Program-made: the position numbers and the translations under genes | Part shown: piece by piece, positions 23,130 to 35,800 of the stretch | Layout: every line of letters begins with the position of its first letter | Position numbering within the stretch: the first letter of the stretch is position 1 | The notes under the pieces: model-generated | What the model saw: the letters and a program-made list of their open reading frames with translations, nothing else | Told to the model about the DNA's origin: nothing | The model's database searches: none | From: Synanceia verrucosa | Taxonomy: Eukaryota > Chordata > Actinopteri > Perciformes > Synanceiidae | Direction of reading: 5' to 3' | Length of the DNA stretch: 64,000 nt | Assembly: GCA_029721515.1 (NCBI GenBank) | Contig: CM056550.1 | Span: 19,281,119 to 19,345,118, forward strand

Positions 23130-26100
23130 TGCAGATGATAAGGTAGAGTTGCTGCTTCAGTGATCGCATGATCAATGACAAGACATAAAGGAAGTGAAAG
23201 GCCATAACCTTTTGTCAGGAGAAAAGAGCACACTGAAATGTTACCTTGAAAAGAGAAACAAATATTTTTACTTGGAGCAGTACAGAGTGTGCACTCTAAC
23301 AAAGGGAAACCCACAAGAAGCTTTTCATGCTGATTAAACATGGAGAAATCTGCAAGAGGTGAAGTCTATCAAGTCTCTGACTTTCTTTCTGGCGGAGCTG
23401 AACTCAGTACTCGTGGGATCAAAAAGCTCCCAGAAATATCTGGTTGGAAACATCGTCCTGGGAAGACAGGCGTTTGATCCGGCAGCTGAAACATCCTGTT
23501 GTGAGAGGGGAGAAGAAGAAGTTTGTGGGCGAACAGTTTCTCTGGTCAAAGCCCCAGAGTGGCTGCGAGGATATACCCATCCCAACCGTTTAAGACAGAA
23601 ACAATTCTCAGCATCTGTCAGTGCCCACCTCCACCTCCACTCCATCGTTTTATCCTGGCGATTAATGCTAAACTGCCATTCAAAATGAGCACCAGAAGGC
23701 AACATGTGTGGGATCACACAGCAACAAAACCACTGAGGATTACTCCTGGAGACCTGAGGTGACATATATCATGTCCTCTGTGAGGACAGTGTTAATGTCA
23801 AAGAGCTGTTTGAGAAGACTGATGCCATGGTGGCAGAAAACAGATGTTATGTAAGTGCACACCATGTAGATTCAAAGAGTTCAAGAGGACAGAAAAGATG
23901 AGGTTGCACCTGTTTAAAGAAATAATTATTGAGTCATATTTTTCTAGTTTTTCTTATCAATAACAGTAACTTGTAGTCATAGAGAGGTCATCGCTGAAGC
24001 TGAAATGAGGGGCAACACATGCACCAAATCACACAATCTGACAGGTCAAAAACAAACCCTAGATCAGCCAAAACTCTCTGGAAAAGTCTTTAAGCTCGCT
24101 TCCTGAGATGACCAGTCTGCTCTGATTGACTCATGAAAAAAATATGACTGGCAGCGTTTAACACCGCCACGAAAACTGCTAAAAAAGCTAGAGGGCACTA
24201 TGAACTATAATCCTGTCAAAGGTGGAATGAAAAGTTGTGTTTGGGAGGAATGAACCTTTAAAACTGTAAGACGTGAGACAGGAAGTAGCAGTCACCCTCA
24301 GCTTCCTGTTAGAATAAAGTGTGTTTAAGAGGATTTGAACAATTTCTCCATTGACACTGTAAAAAATGTGAAAATGCTTAACAATAATGACAATATAATA
24401 ACAAGATGTAGCAGGAAGAGCTGAATATTTTCATACCTGAATAGATTCTACAGACAAAAGAAATGCATGGGAGAAATCGATTCATTCAATGAGACTGCAT
24501 GTCATATAAGAAGTGATGCTGGTCGTCTTATTTTACAGTTTGTAGGTTGCGAGGCACTCGAGATACTCAAATGTATGAGCATGAGATATTTCATGATATG
24601 GCCTCCTGTGTTAGGAATAAAAACGAGAACCAAAATTGCAAACGTCGCACTGCATAAGTACGTTTAAGTAAGTTTAAAAGTCAAACCAACAGCCCACCTG
24701 AGGATGTGGTTCCATTTGTCGTGAAGTGAATGCAACGTCTAGAGGCTGAATATAGCCATCTTTGGTACAACTAACTTTATTATTGTATTTTCTGACTGGA
24801 TTAGACTGATGGAGACAAACAAGAAGTGATCATGGACACTTCAGGAGGAGACACTTCATCAAGGTGAACAAAGTCAAATACTTGAGTGACCGTTTGTCTT
24901 TTTCAGTGTTGCTTTGCTTCAAAATTCTGATTCTTTATTTTTTCTCCACTATAGATGAGGATACGGTATGGGACAGATCCTGGGACAGCCTGTATCCTGT
25001 AGACGCACTCTCTACTCTACACTGACGATTTCATCAACCTGCTGCAACCACAAACACCACAGCTATGAATGAACAGCCAGGTTACTCACTATGCTCCACA
25101 CCAGGTATGACACATATACAGAGTGGCAGGTGCAGCAGTTTTAACAACAGTCACAGTGAAATAAGGGTGACCTGAGCCAGAAAAATACCTACGAGTCCAG
25201 TATTGAGATGGCAGCGATCAAAAATGCCATGCTTGGAGCTGACAACCACAAACTATATGAAAAAAAGAATGAAGTTTTGGTTTATTAAAGGACGGTGAGC
25301 AGCAGTGAATGATGCTGACGGTCATCCTGCATCAGGGAGACGTCTGGAGAGTGATGTGTTTATTAATCCTCTAGTAATGGGTCAGACACAGCGGAAATGT
25401 GGAGAGAAGCTTCAGAAGAAGAGTGAGAAAGAGTCGAGAAGTTGGATCCTGTGGAGAGTTAGAGCGAGCTTGTTAGTGTTAGACCGCCAGAGGGGATCAT
25501 CGGAGGATCATGGGAGGACCAGCCGAGGGGCAAGACGGGATCGCTCTGTTTAATCACGATGAATATATACACATATGAATAAGTATATACATGTACTGTA
25601 TACCTGTACCTTATATACACATTACCTTATAAGTGCATCCTTAAGCATTAGTGTTTAAATAGAGAGAGAAGAAGCAGGAGGATAATGAACAAAGATAAAT
25701 GGTGTTCAGTCTGACGCATCGGACTGAAGCATTCAAAAGTGGAGGAAAAGTAAGTGCTGGTTCCCCTTTTGTCACATTATCAGCTTGCATCAGCAAATGG
25801 ATAACTTAAAATAGCAGTAATACATTGACTTGTCAAGTGGGCCAGATGTCACATCAGAAAATCACATCTGTGTGAGAGAAGGGAGAGAAAAGTAGATTTT
25901 ATCACTGTGAGTCCTGAGTAGAAGAGAAAGTGTTTTATCTGATATTGAATTTCAGCATTCTGTGAGCGCCTAGAAACAAATTTAAATTGTGAAGATTTTG
26001 CAGATATGTAGGCTACAATACAAACACTTGGGGATTTGGTAAACACATCTATTAAAACCTCGTTACAAAAAACTTCTTAGACGTTGACAGCTATGCTTAA

Positions 26101-28585
26101 AAAAAAAGGTGTGCAAACACACCTCAAACAACCAGGTAACATCTTTAAAATTTAATGTGCGTCACAGATTTGGGATGGAGAGACATTATAAGGTGTAAAT
26201 ACATCTACATGACCACAAATCTGTGGTTTTCATCTCTATCTGAACACAACATGAAACAAACTGGTTTGTCAGTATTTTCCCACAAGGCTGAATGATGGGA
26301 AAAAAAACAAGAAAGTCCCCTTTGAGCTCAGTCAGATAATATAAAGTCAGAGAACAGTGTTTCGTCCTGCTGGTGAGTCCACCTTCTTCCCTCCGGTCAC
26401 TACCCAAAGCTCCCAAAGGTCAAGTCATGCTTATAATTAAAGCCCAGACACCATAAATAATGTCCCAGAGACCTTGACCTAGAGACAAAAAGACAAAAGA
26501 AATCTTGGGGAAAGACGGATTGAGTCCCACAGGGGCTGTGAGTTGGAAAATGCCATTAAAAATGTCCTATCACGAGTTAATTATCTCAGTACCCCTGGAT
26601 AACAAAGAGGTGCTCTCGTGTTAATGGTTTAATGTATTATTCATTCAACTAGTTATCTTTAGAGAACAAGAGAACAACTTAATTATCCCATTCTCTGAGT
26701 AACAAAATCAATTATCTCAAGATAATTAAATAAAAGAAGGTACTGCACCACGGCCACTCCGTCTTTCCGTACAATAGAAATAAAAAACTGGAAGAATGAT
26801 AATATCCAACAGTATCATGGGATCAGACTGAAGATTCTCCTCACTTGTGAGTAAAAGCCACATTTTTTTCTGCCTTTTCTGGAGCAATGTGTGGGAAGAT
26901 GAAACAAAAGCTGTCCTTCTGCAAAGACGCTCTGAATCAAATTAACTCGATAAAGTTTCTTTTTCCCTTGGCGTCCGTTCCCAGAGAGCAAGTGTAGCAG
27001 AAACAACACAAATCATTTTTTAAGGTGAACTTGTTACAAACTGAGTCATAGCATGCATTTACAGTTGTGTTCCTGGTCACCTGGTGAACTAAAGTTCAAT
27101 ATTTACGCTCTTTTAGCTCAATATTTGGTCTCCACCAGTGTCTGAAATCGCAGCTAGTTGGCTTTTTTTACTGAAAATACCTGCATGCTGCAGTCACCAG
27201 TATGCCCAGCCCTACTGTCAGCACTGTTTTACACTGTTAGCACTGTTAGCTGCTAGCACCCTTAGCTGCTGTGCAGAGGCAACACAAATGCTCCTCCCCG
27301 TCTCAAATGCTGCTTTTTCATTTGACAGCAGTTGAAAAGTTGTGGTAGTGAGGTCACTTTGTTTGAGGTCTGTTCCAGTCTAATGTGCACCACAGATGTG
27401 CAAGAAGACATCAATTATCTTTGAACAAATGTGATAAATAGCGATGACAAAATAAGGCGGTAACTCTTTCAGATCTGCCTTAGAATAAATAAATTATCAC
27501 CGCAGAGCAAATTAGAGTTGATGTTTCGGAGTATGACTGACTAGATCCGCTGGAAACATTAATTCACAGGCGAGGGCGGAGATGTAATGCTGCATTCTCA
27601 GAAGAGACGAACTCTTTGACTTTGAACTGAGTAGAGAGGAGAATATCTACAAAGAGACAGAAAATAGATGGTTTGGGTGGTGTACAGCGCATATAACTGA
27701 TTGGAGATTACACCGTTTCTCTTGTTTGTGTTCACGTTTTTAAGACGAGAGGTGCTGACTCGGGAGGATGGCAGTGAATGAAATAGAGGACATCACTTTA
27801 TCACAACATGACGGCTGATGCGTCTTAGTTTGATGGCTAAAAAAAAAAAAAAAAAGAAAGAAAAACATCTGGCTGCCTATACACTCCTCACATAAAAGGC
27901 AAACAGATTAGATTAAAATGGCATACAAGAGATTAAAATGGCACAGCGGGTGAAGCGATTTCATTCAGCTGGCAGACGAGGGCATGTCAAAAAACTGACA
28001 AACAGCCAGTTGGACTCTTTCTCTGCGTGGAAAAAGACCAGATTAGGTGAGAGAGACCGAATGAGCGAGAGAAAGATATTAATCATCAGGTTTTTGAGGG
28101 GGTTGATGAATGTGTGTGTGTGTGTGTGCGAGGTTTAAATGTGGAATAAAAATGAAAACAGAACAGTGAGAAAAGACTTTTAGTGACTCTAACAGGAAAA
28201 AAAAAATGTTAAAGTGTACACATTTTTTTTTTGCAAAAGACAGTGCCAGATAAGATGGAAGTGAAGCATTGTGGGTAGAGTAATGGTGGAGCAGGAGGAG
28301 GTGGACCGCACAGCCACAACTAAACGACGTGTTCTTCACTGAAACATCTGATCGTGAAAGAAAAGCAAAGATCTAATTAAGGTTTCTCCACCTGCTCGTA
28401 GCGTTCACACAGTAAACACAGCAGTGTTTACAGCGCAGCGCTGCCTCTATGAGCGGACAGTGCAATGTGCCGCCAAACCAGCACTGCAACAAGCCTGTCG
28501 GTTGGTTTCTCTCCAAAACGTCATCAATACTTCCTGTTAGCTACCTTGACCTTTGACCTTTGAGCCAAATTAGGAGAAATCCCTG
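23130..28585. other. Intergenic, no gene recognised
   Basis: Overlapping open frames on both strands at 23334-23765 are unsupported by any motif. An AT-rich patch with AATTATCTCAAGATAATTA (about 26709-26727) is palindromic and may be part of a MITE. A (TG)n run lies at 28111-28128. Confidence 0.45.
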
Positions 28586-28596
28586 AAACAAACCCA

Positions 28597-28938
28597 TCCA
28601 TCCATCCATTATCTACCGCTTATCCTCATAGGGTCTTTGGGGGGGCTGGAGCCTATCCCAACTGTCTTAGGGCGGAAGGCAGGGTACACCCTGGACAAGT
28701 CTCCACCTCATCGCAGGACACAGAGACAGACAACCATTCACACTCACACCTATGGTCAATTCAAATTAGCCAATTAACCTAAAATTTTTGGATGGTGGGA
28801 GGAAGCCGGAGTACCCGGAGAGAGAACCCACGCAGACACGGGGAGAACATGCAAACTCCACACAGGCCCGGGATTCGAACCCCGTATCTTCTTGCTGTGA
28901 GGCGACAGTGCTAACCACTACACCACCGTGCCGCCCCT
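28597..28938 (-). mobile_element. tRNA-derived SINE, complete, with 11-bp target duplication
   Basis: Read on the minus strand it starts with a tRNA-like head: A-box region GGTGTAGTGGTTAGCAC, then B box GGTTCGAATCC. A body follows, and a tail ending in ATGG repeats. The head resembles tRNA-Val(CAC) in order and wording. AAACAAACCCA flanks it at 28586-28596 and 28939-28949, showing that it was inserted by target-primed reverse transcription. It would be transcribed by RNA polymerase III. Confidence 0.8.
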
Positions 28939-29020
28939 AAACAAACCCAAAAACACACAAATTTACTTCCAATGAAAGCTGTATAAAAATTAACTGTTCA
29001 TTAGAATAGATGATCACACA

Positions 29021-29500
29021 ACGGAGCATCAGGGCCACATTGAGAAAAAAAAATAGTTATTATATAAATAAGATATTATTTACGAGAAAAAAGACATAAA
29101 TTTACAAGAATAAAGTCATTATTTACGACATTAAAGTCAGAATATTCTAACATGTTGTTGTAGAGGAGGAGTTGTTAAAAACGTTGCTAAAGTTAAAAAG
29201 ATACTGGCAGATTACAACTTCTTGGATCAATACGTCTAATCCAGCCTGATCTAAAGATGTAAACGATGCATTTGTGCATGGTGATGCAGATGATGAAACC
29301 GTATTTTCACCAAAATAATGCAACACGTTAGAATATTACGACTTTAATTTCGCAAATAATGACTTGAATCTTGTAAATTTTAGACTTTTTTTCTCATAAA
29401 TAATGACCTTATTAACGTAAATAACTTTTTTCTTGTAAATAATGACTCAAAATCTGTAAAAAAAAAATAAAAAATCTCAGTGTGGCCCTAATACTCCGTC
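29021..29500 (+). mobile_element. Non-autonomous TIR element (AGGGCCACA family), complete
   Basis: The left end ACGGAGCATCAGGGCCACAT is mirrored at the right by TGTGGCCCTAATACTCCGT. Inside are A/T-rich segments with repeated TTATTTACGAG-like words, then a core shared with 6680-7313 and 9036-9335. The core carries several stops and is not coding. The target duplication is not clear. Confidence 0.65.
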
Positions 29501-30436
29501 ATATGATGATTTATTTCTCACAAGAAAACAAAGAAATGGATTTCCCAAAATGCTGAATCATTCCTTTAATTTAAAATAGTTTCAGCACACAACATTCAAC
29601 AGTGGGAAGCATGTGGCATGCGAAGGATCACGCTGGCTTCCCTGCGGGCCAATCAGATAGCTGATTTGTCTTGGTTAAACTGGGCTAAAAACGCCAAAAA
29701 TAACATGGGGTTTGGTTGACAGGCGAGAAAAAAGAAAAGAAGAGGCCCATCTGTATGGAGATCATGTTGGGATCTAAAATAAATGTGTTAGGACTCCTCA
29801 TGTAAACAAACATCTCTTAAGCAAACTTGCATTAAATTAGCCCAAACATGCCGACTGCACATACAATCTGTACCGCGTCCTGCTGCTTGAATAATTATGA
29901 CTGTGCCATGAGGGATCAGGAGGAAGGCGATTCAGCTGGTCAGCAAAGATGAACGCAAGATGGAGGCACTAAGAAAAAGAGATAAATCTCTTGAGGAAAA
30001 TCCAACCAAGCGATGAGGACTGAAAGAGCCGGCAGCGGCACTCACTCAGATTTAGCCAGAGTTGTCACAGAGCACCAAACGTATGTCAAAAACAGATGAC
30101 AGTTTATAACCAGAGCCAACATTTGCCATTAAGATTCCTCTATTTATCTGTTTTACCTCTATCTATTTTCACACTTTGACTTATTGAATCATTTGGTGCA
30201 AAAGCAGGAAGTGATGTGCTGTTAATGTAGCGTGGGGAAAAAAAAGTGAGGATATGGGCATAAAGACTGTGATGTGTAATAGTGATTTAATAGAGATACA
30301 GGAGTTGACGTCACACAATCCCAGCATGCAACTGTCAAAATCAAAACACCGCCATGTTAGCAGGAAGACACTGTTCAAACTACTACCAGGGATCTCACTG
30401 CTGGTAGGTAAACACCTGTAAAGGTTTCTCAGAGAT

Positions 30437-30604
30437 GTGGTGGATAGTTGTTGTGCTCTGAGATGCCAGAACAGCTGAGAAGATCATTTTACAGGGTTAA
30501 CAAAGATGCTGAACGAAGAGAGATGGATAACTGCTATAAAACGAGCAGGAAGCGATCCTAAGAAAACAGAGAGGTGGAAACCAGAAGCTACCACTTTATA
30601 TCAG
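30437..30604 (+). pseudogene. THAP-domain exon relic
   Basis: The plus strand encodes VVDSCCALRCQNS, the opening of a THAP zinc-finger (C-x2-4-C), then a stop. A shift of frame gives FYRVNKDAERR, and another shift gives ERWITAIKRAGSDPKK, the conserved middle of THAP domains. It ends at TATCAG/GTACAG, a plausible donor. THAP domains bind DNA and occur in host proteins and in P-element and Kolobok-type transposases. One stop and two frameshifts mean it is dead. No following exon was found. Confidence 0.6.
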
Positions 30605-32035
30605 GTACAGAATCCAACGGTCCCTGAACGTTATATCTGATTTCTTTTACATGCTTTTATTAGGATTCCTCACGGCTGTACTTTCATTAAACGCACGTTA
30701 GACCGAGGTATTGTGGCGTGGATTTTACGCTGCTTCCTGTTGTTCACACAGCAACAAACAAACGTAACGTAAACATGTTTGTCTACAGAGTTATTTCAGT
30801 CCTCCTTCAGATAATCTCAATGCACGTTATGTCTGCAAGTTCTTCTGATTACAGCAATGAACAGAGCATTGTGTGATTTCTAGTAATATGATTCATGAGA
30901 GAAGAGACTTTAAAACATCTACAACAACTACTGAACCTTTTCAAGATGAGTGCAAAGTATACTGGGGGCATGATAAGGGTCAGGGATATTTAGTCTTGTG
31001 CATATACTCATATGTTGTGATTTAAAACGCTGGTGGCGTAACTTGACTGCTGGCGGCACGGTGTCATTTTGATGCAGATTTTCCACCCTACATAGATGGT
31101 GGTGTAAACAAACGAAGTCACGTGACGTCCGGAGCTCTATTTCCTCTGAGGAGCAACGTATCCCTGCAAAGGAAGACGCCAGGACGCCGCTGATTTCTTC
31201 AATTTGTATGGACTTAAAGTGAAATGAATGACCGGTGGAGAAAAGTCACAGATTAGTGGGAGAGACTGAAGCTGGTGTCATGTCTCAGACCAACTACGAT
31301 TCACTTTAACCAACAAACTGACGAGTGTGGTTCTCAAAGGACCACTTTGCTCATTTTGTCTGACATTTAAACACAATATATTTCCCCCTCTCCTTCAGGC
31401 ACAGTTTCAATCGATTGTTTCAGTGTATTATTAATAAAGTGTCGTCTGGCTGCAGCTGCTGCAGTGAGTGACAGGGAACAGTTAAGCCACCTGATCTGGA
31501 GGGATGAAGTGTGAAGACATGAGAGGGAAGATGGAGACAAATATGGAGGATTGTAAATGCACGGAAAAGAGTCGACTGGATGGAAATAACAGACGCGAAA
31601 AGATAGAAGCAATAAGGAAGGGCTCCATCATGCTTGGAGGGAGTGGAAGGCCTTGGCTTCGAGCATTAAGGGTTAATGTGGAATACTTCATCACACACAC
31701 AGATGACAGCGCTGCCGAGGGCTGAAATCAAAAGCGGTTATTCTGATAATAATAATTACAGTGATTAATGCTTGTTCGTATATCTCCCAGCCAGTTCTCT
31801 ACTCGATTAAATCTCCACAATCTCTGTCGCTGTCAGCAAGAACAACTGGAGATTTCACAAAGAAAAAATACTAAATACATCCCGCCTGATCACAGATCAA
31901 CTTGCTGAAGAAAATGTCATCAAAACCCCCGAAAAGGAGGTTTGACTTTTATCTGGTGGAAAATAAAGGCAGGTTGATGGTGTGTGTGTGTGTGTGTGTG
32001 TGTCTAACCATGATGTGTTGTAGTGAATACCAATG

Positions 32036-32160
32036 AGGGGTGGGAAAAAATATTGATATGGCGATATATCGCAATACTTTGTCTTCTGATATTGTATTGA
32101 TTTTTATATTTTTTATTCAATATTGATACTTTTCAACCCCAACAAAATCGTATTTTGGGC
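32036..32160 (+). repeat. Dispersed repeat with GATATATCGCAATA core
   Basis: GGTGGGAAAAAATATTGATA then GCGATATATCGCAATAC is the start of a fish repeat. An inverted, diverged relative is at about 61470-61523 (GATATATTGCAATATC to TTTCCCACC). Confidence 0.5.
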
Positions 32161-32906
32161 CAATCTTTTTTATTCTAATGTGCCGCTATCATTTCATTGC
32201 ATTATTAAAATGCATTTCTCCTCTCCTCTGCAACAGCCGGACTCCCCTCTCTTTTTTCCAAGCTTTCCAGCTTTCCAAGCTGCCAAGCTTTTTCACATGG
32301 CATGGTGTTAAAAAAATAAATAAATAAAAATCGCAAAAATCTGGAATATTGAAGAAACTTCTCTAATATTACAGAGGCACTTTTAAACAGTTGAAATAAA
32401 AACACAAAACTACTAAAAATGATTAAAAAATACAATAAAAACACAAGAAACTAGTCCAGACATACATAAATACAGTTTAATACCAAAAACATGTTGTCAT
32501 CTTTCGTAGACAGGGCTGCACTCTTCACAGTAGCTTTTCCACACTATACAAGGACAATGTGGCTCAAAGTTTGGAGGAAAAACAGAAAAATGGAAAAAAT
32601 AAATGATGCAGAATGTAATGAAATTCACTGCAAGAGGCCTGCAATAAAAAAAAAAAACTGGCATAAAATATTCAGATTACCCAGAGACTACACCACCCCA
32701 AAATAAAAATGTCAAACCTTTTCAGACTTCCTGGGAGCAGAATATGCTAGAAAACAGCCCATAATGTAGCTGCAGCTGTGATTATTAATATGCAGCATCT
32801 GTCAAATATAAATACACAAATATATTAGACCATCACAAAGACTCCAGCATCATGAAGAGCTTTAACTGAGGCTCTTTCCCCAAAAGAAGAGGTGCAGTGT
32901 TATCCA

Positions 32907-33266
32907 TCCATCCATCCATTATCTACCTCTTATCCTCATAGGGTCTTTGGGGGGGCTGGAGCCTATCCCAGCTGTCTTAGGGCAGAAGGCAGGGTACAAC
33001 CTGGACAAGTCGCCACCTCATCACAGGGCACATAGAAACAGACAACCATTCACACTCACATTCACACCTACGGTCAATTTAAATTAGCCAATTAACCTAA
33101 TCCCCATACATGTTTTTGGATGGTGGGAGGAAGCCGGAGTACCCGGAGAGAACCCACGCAGACACGGGGAGAACATGCAAACTCCACACAGAAAGGCCCC
33201 GGGCCCGGGATTTGAACCCGGTACCTTCTTGCTGTGAGGCGACAGTGCTAACCACTACACCACCCC
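32907..33266 (-). mobile_element. Second tRNA-derived SINE, 5' head truncated
   Basis: It is about 90 percent like the SINE at 28597-28938 and in the same orientation. The B box (GGTTCAAATCC) is intact and the A-box region is present, but the first bases before GTGGTGTAGTGG are missing. No clear target duplication was seen. Confidence 0.75.
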
Positions 33267-33380
33267 TGGAATTTAACAGTCAAAAAACAATAATTATGTG
33301 CTCTGCTATTTTTATGAAAAACAGTAAATTAGAAAATTCATGGACAAGAATTATATTTTAGCCTTAAAGATGATTTGAGT

Positions 33381-33885
33381 AACTCTTTGAGTGCCAGCCC
33401 TTTATTAAAAATAAAAGTGCTTTGCTCCAGTGTTTTTTGGTCATTTTGAGTCATATTTCTAGACCCACAGAATATTTTGTACTATGTCTCTGAAAACACT
33501 GAATAGCTCAAATGAAAGAAGAGACTCTCTATTTCATCATGAAAAAAATGTTTGTTTTTACCTTGTTCCATTCTTGTTTTATCAGAGGTAGAGTAGAGGA
33601 CACTTTCAACAAAATCACCACATTTTGTCCAGATTCTGTTTGTTTTGCTCTCTAATCTCGATCGTCTCCACTTCCTGTTTTGATCTCTGTGGTGTAGATT
33701 GTCCCTTTATGCTCTGACTACATCTCCCAGAAGCTCAAAAATTACCCAGAGGCTCTGTTAGAGCGCCCTCTTGTGCCAGCTACCAAAGAAAGGAAAGAAA
33801 GACGTATATATACACGTTCATGGCACTCAAGCGTTCTCTTTTAAAAGACGTAAATATACATCTTTGGCATATCCTGGTGGATTAA
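33381..33885 (+). mobile_element. TTAA-family element (copy 4)
   Basis: It starts AACTCTTTGAGTGCCAGCCC; the conserved block 33480-33610 is nearly identical to copies 1-3. The right end is worn (ATCTTTGGCATATCC, then TTAACCC). The preceding bases are GTAA rather than TTAA. Confidence 0.7.
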
Positions 33886-35095
33886 CCCTTAAAGAAACAT
33901 GAGAAATATTTTGATAATCAGCAACACTGATAATTTATGGCAGCGGTGGCAACACCTTCCTTTGGGTGGTGGGCAAATATTATCCTATATTACATTATGA
34001 AGTTATGTTTATTGGCGGTTGTTTGTTTTTTGTATTTCTCTTAATGCAGTGCCCTCACAAGTATACCAAAATCATCAGTGTGCAATAAGGAGAGATAAAG
34101 AAAGGAGTGAATGAATGAAACGATGAGTGAATGGAGGAATAGTGGAGGGAGAAAATGAGCCGGTGCACGTGCATCTTCATGCGGGAAAGTCACGGTTGCT
34201 ATGGTAACCCCGCTGTCTGTCTGGGATGTTTTCATTTCCTCGTTAACGTTCGTTCACTCCTAACTACCAGCTGTGCATGCTTTGAGATGAAGAGCAGCGA
34301 TTTGCCCCCAAAAGAAAAGTTGGAGCGTTGAAAGTTGAAGTTTTCACTTCATGAACCTGAGTCACAGACGTCAGGGAGGGAGCAGACACACTATAAATAA
34401 AATACATTTAAAAAAATAATTTAAAAAAAAAAAAGGCAAAGGGGTTTTACAGAGAGAGAGTCACGCCTGGGATGCAGCAGAGGGTAAAAATAACCCCCAA
34501 GTTTCTATTTCTCTCTGCTGTTGTCTTCTCCAGCTCGGCTGCTGGGCTATTTTTAGCCTACGATGATGACTCTCCAACAGAGAGCGTGAGCGTCTGTCTG
34601 CCACCACAGTGCATGTGAGCTCGCCTCACGTGCACTGCTCTCCACGAGTGGAAGCTCAGACGTCAGACACGACCAACGCCGGCGGCGGTGGGAGGGAGAG
34701 GAGGCGTGAGGATGAGGAGGATAGACCGAGACAGATGATGATAACTTGCCTGATGAGGGAGCTGCTGGTGGCGTCATCTGGAAGCTGCTCAGACACTTTC
34801 ATAGGTTAAAAACTGAAGGATCGCTGTCATCTGCACGTGTTTGCTTTAGCACAAATGTGACATTTTAAGCTGAGGGAAGAGTGGGATGTTTGAGATCATG
34901 GGAAAGCCACACCAGCAGCGAGGCTCTGTGACAGTAAAGCGAGCCTGTCGACAGCGGTGGTCATCACAAAACATGGCTTCATTTCACAGTGTTCATGAAC
35001 TGAACACAACAAATACCAGATGGAGTGAGTCCTACTGCTTTTATCCACTTCTAACTTTAACATTTGGTATGTCCACCTATTACAGCAGCTCAAAT
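33886..35095. other. Intergenic, no gene recognised
   Basis: Short open frames on both strands around 34553-34809 are in a GC-richer patch and show no motif. Confidence 0.45.
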
Positions 35096-35099
35096 CTCT

Positions 35100-35800
35100 C
35101 TGACATAGTGTCAAAATATGTCAATGTTGTCCCATGCTGTGTGCATTTCAAGCCAAACGCTCTCCATTGAGCGTACCACAGATCTGCCCAGGTCATTTTC
35201 CAGTTTGCCCCAAATTTGCTCGATGGGGTTGAGGTCCGGACTTTGAGGGTGCCAGTCCGTCATTTTCAAGGTTCCAGCAGATTCCTTCTAGTAGTTCTGG
35301 CAAAGGTTAGACGAATGTCCTCATGGAAAATAAATCCAGGCCCAATAAGACGACTACCAGTTGGCTTAACTATTAGCAAAGGACTCATTTTTCTATCCCC
35401 ACCTGCCTCCCTCAAACTCCTCATTTGCTGCCAAACTGTTCAAACCTGAACTTATCAGTCTACGCCTCCTTACATCAACCTTCCTTTGTCCATTTCTTGT
35501 CTTCTTGTGCAAATTTCAGGCGTTTCAGTCTATTTTTCTCTCTCAGAAATGGTCTCTTCTGCCATCGAGTCCTTCTTCTCCCAGTGTTCTTGAAGACACC
35601 GTTGATCTGTTGTCATGTATTTCTAGTGAGGTCTATCTTCAGTCCTTAACACTGAGAGTTTTGAGTTGTTTCACTTCTGTCTGAAAGTCCCTGTTGGGGT
35701 CTAAAGTGCACTTCACAGTGCTTTGTGGCAGTAACTCCAGCTCCAGAAACTTTATTTCTCACTTGTTATCCTCTTCCTCCCTTTAGCCATGTTCAAAGAG
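35100..35800 (-). pseudogene. Old Tc1-like transposase relic (second lineage)
   Basis: Read on the minus strand, recognisable pieces come in transposase order. RLKRLKFAQEDKKW lies near 35480-35528, FRFEQFGSK near 35430-35450, a FIFHEDI remnant of the second catalytic Asp block near 35320, and QSPDLNPIEQIWGKL near 35202-35250. Many stops and frameshifts lie between them. The wording differs from the 37-kb Tc1 copy, so this is a different and much older family. Terminal repeats were not found. Confidence 0.7.

Larger units (their letters stand above)
29511..32906. other. Intergenic, no intact gene
   Basis: Apart from the THAP relic it has a (TG)n run at 31981-32003 and a worn repeat at 32036-32160. 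Frames near 31367-31725 on both strands look like chance. Confidence 0.45.

Noticed and set aside
23334..23765. 143-codon minus frame, with an overlapping plus frame
   Set aside because: Neither strand shows a domain, splice context or repeat of a known protein; overlap on both strands suggests chance openness.
26500..26760. AT-rich palindromic patch around AATTATCTCAAGATAATTA
   Set aside because: Suggestive of a MITE, but ends and target duplication could not be defined.
28860..28938. tRNA-like cloverleaf (minus strand) at the head of the SINE
   Set aside because: It has A and B boxes but poor acceptor and anticodon stems, no proper 3' end, and continues into a SINE body with target duplications. 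It is a retroelement head, not a tRNA gene. The same holds for 33195-33266.
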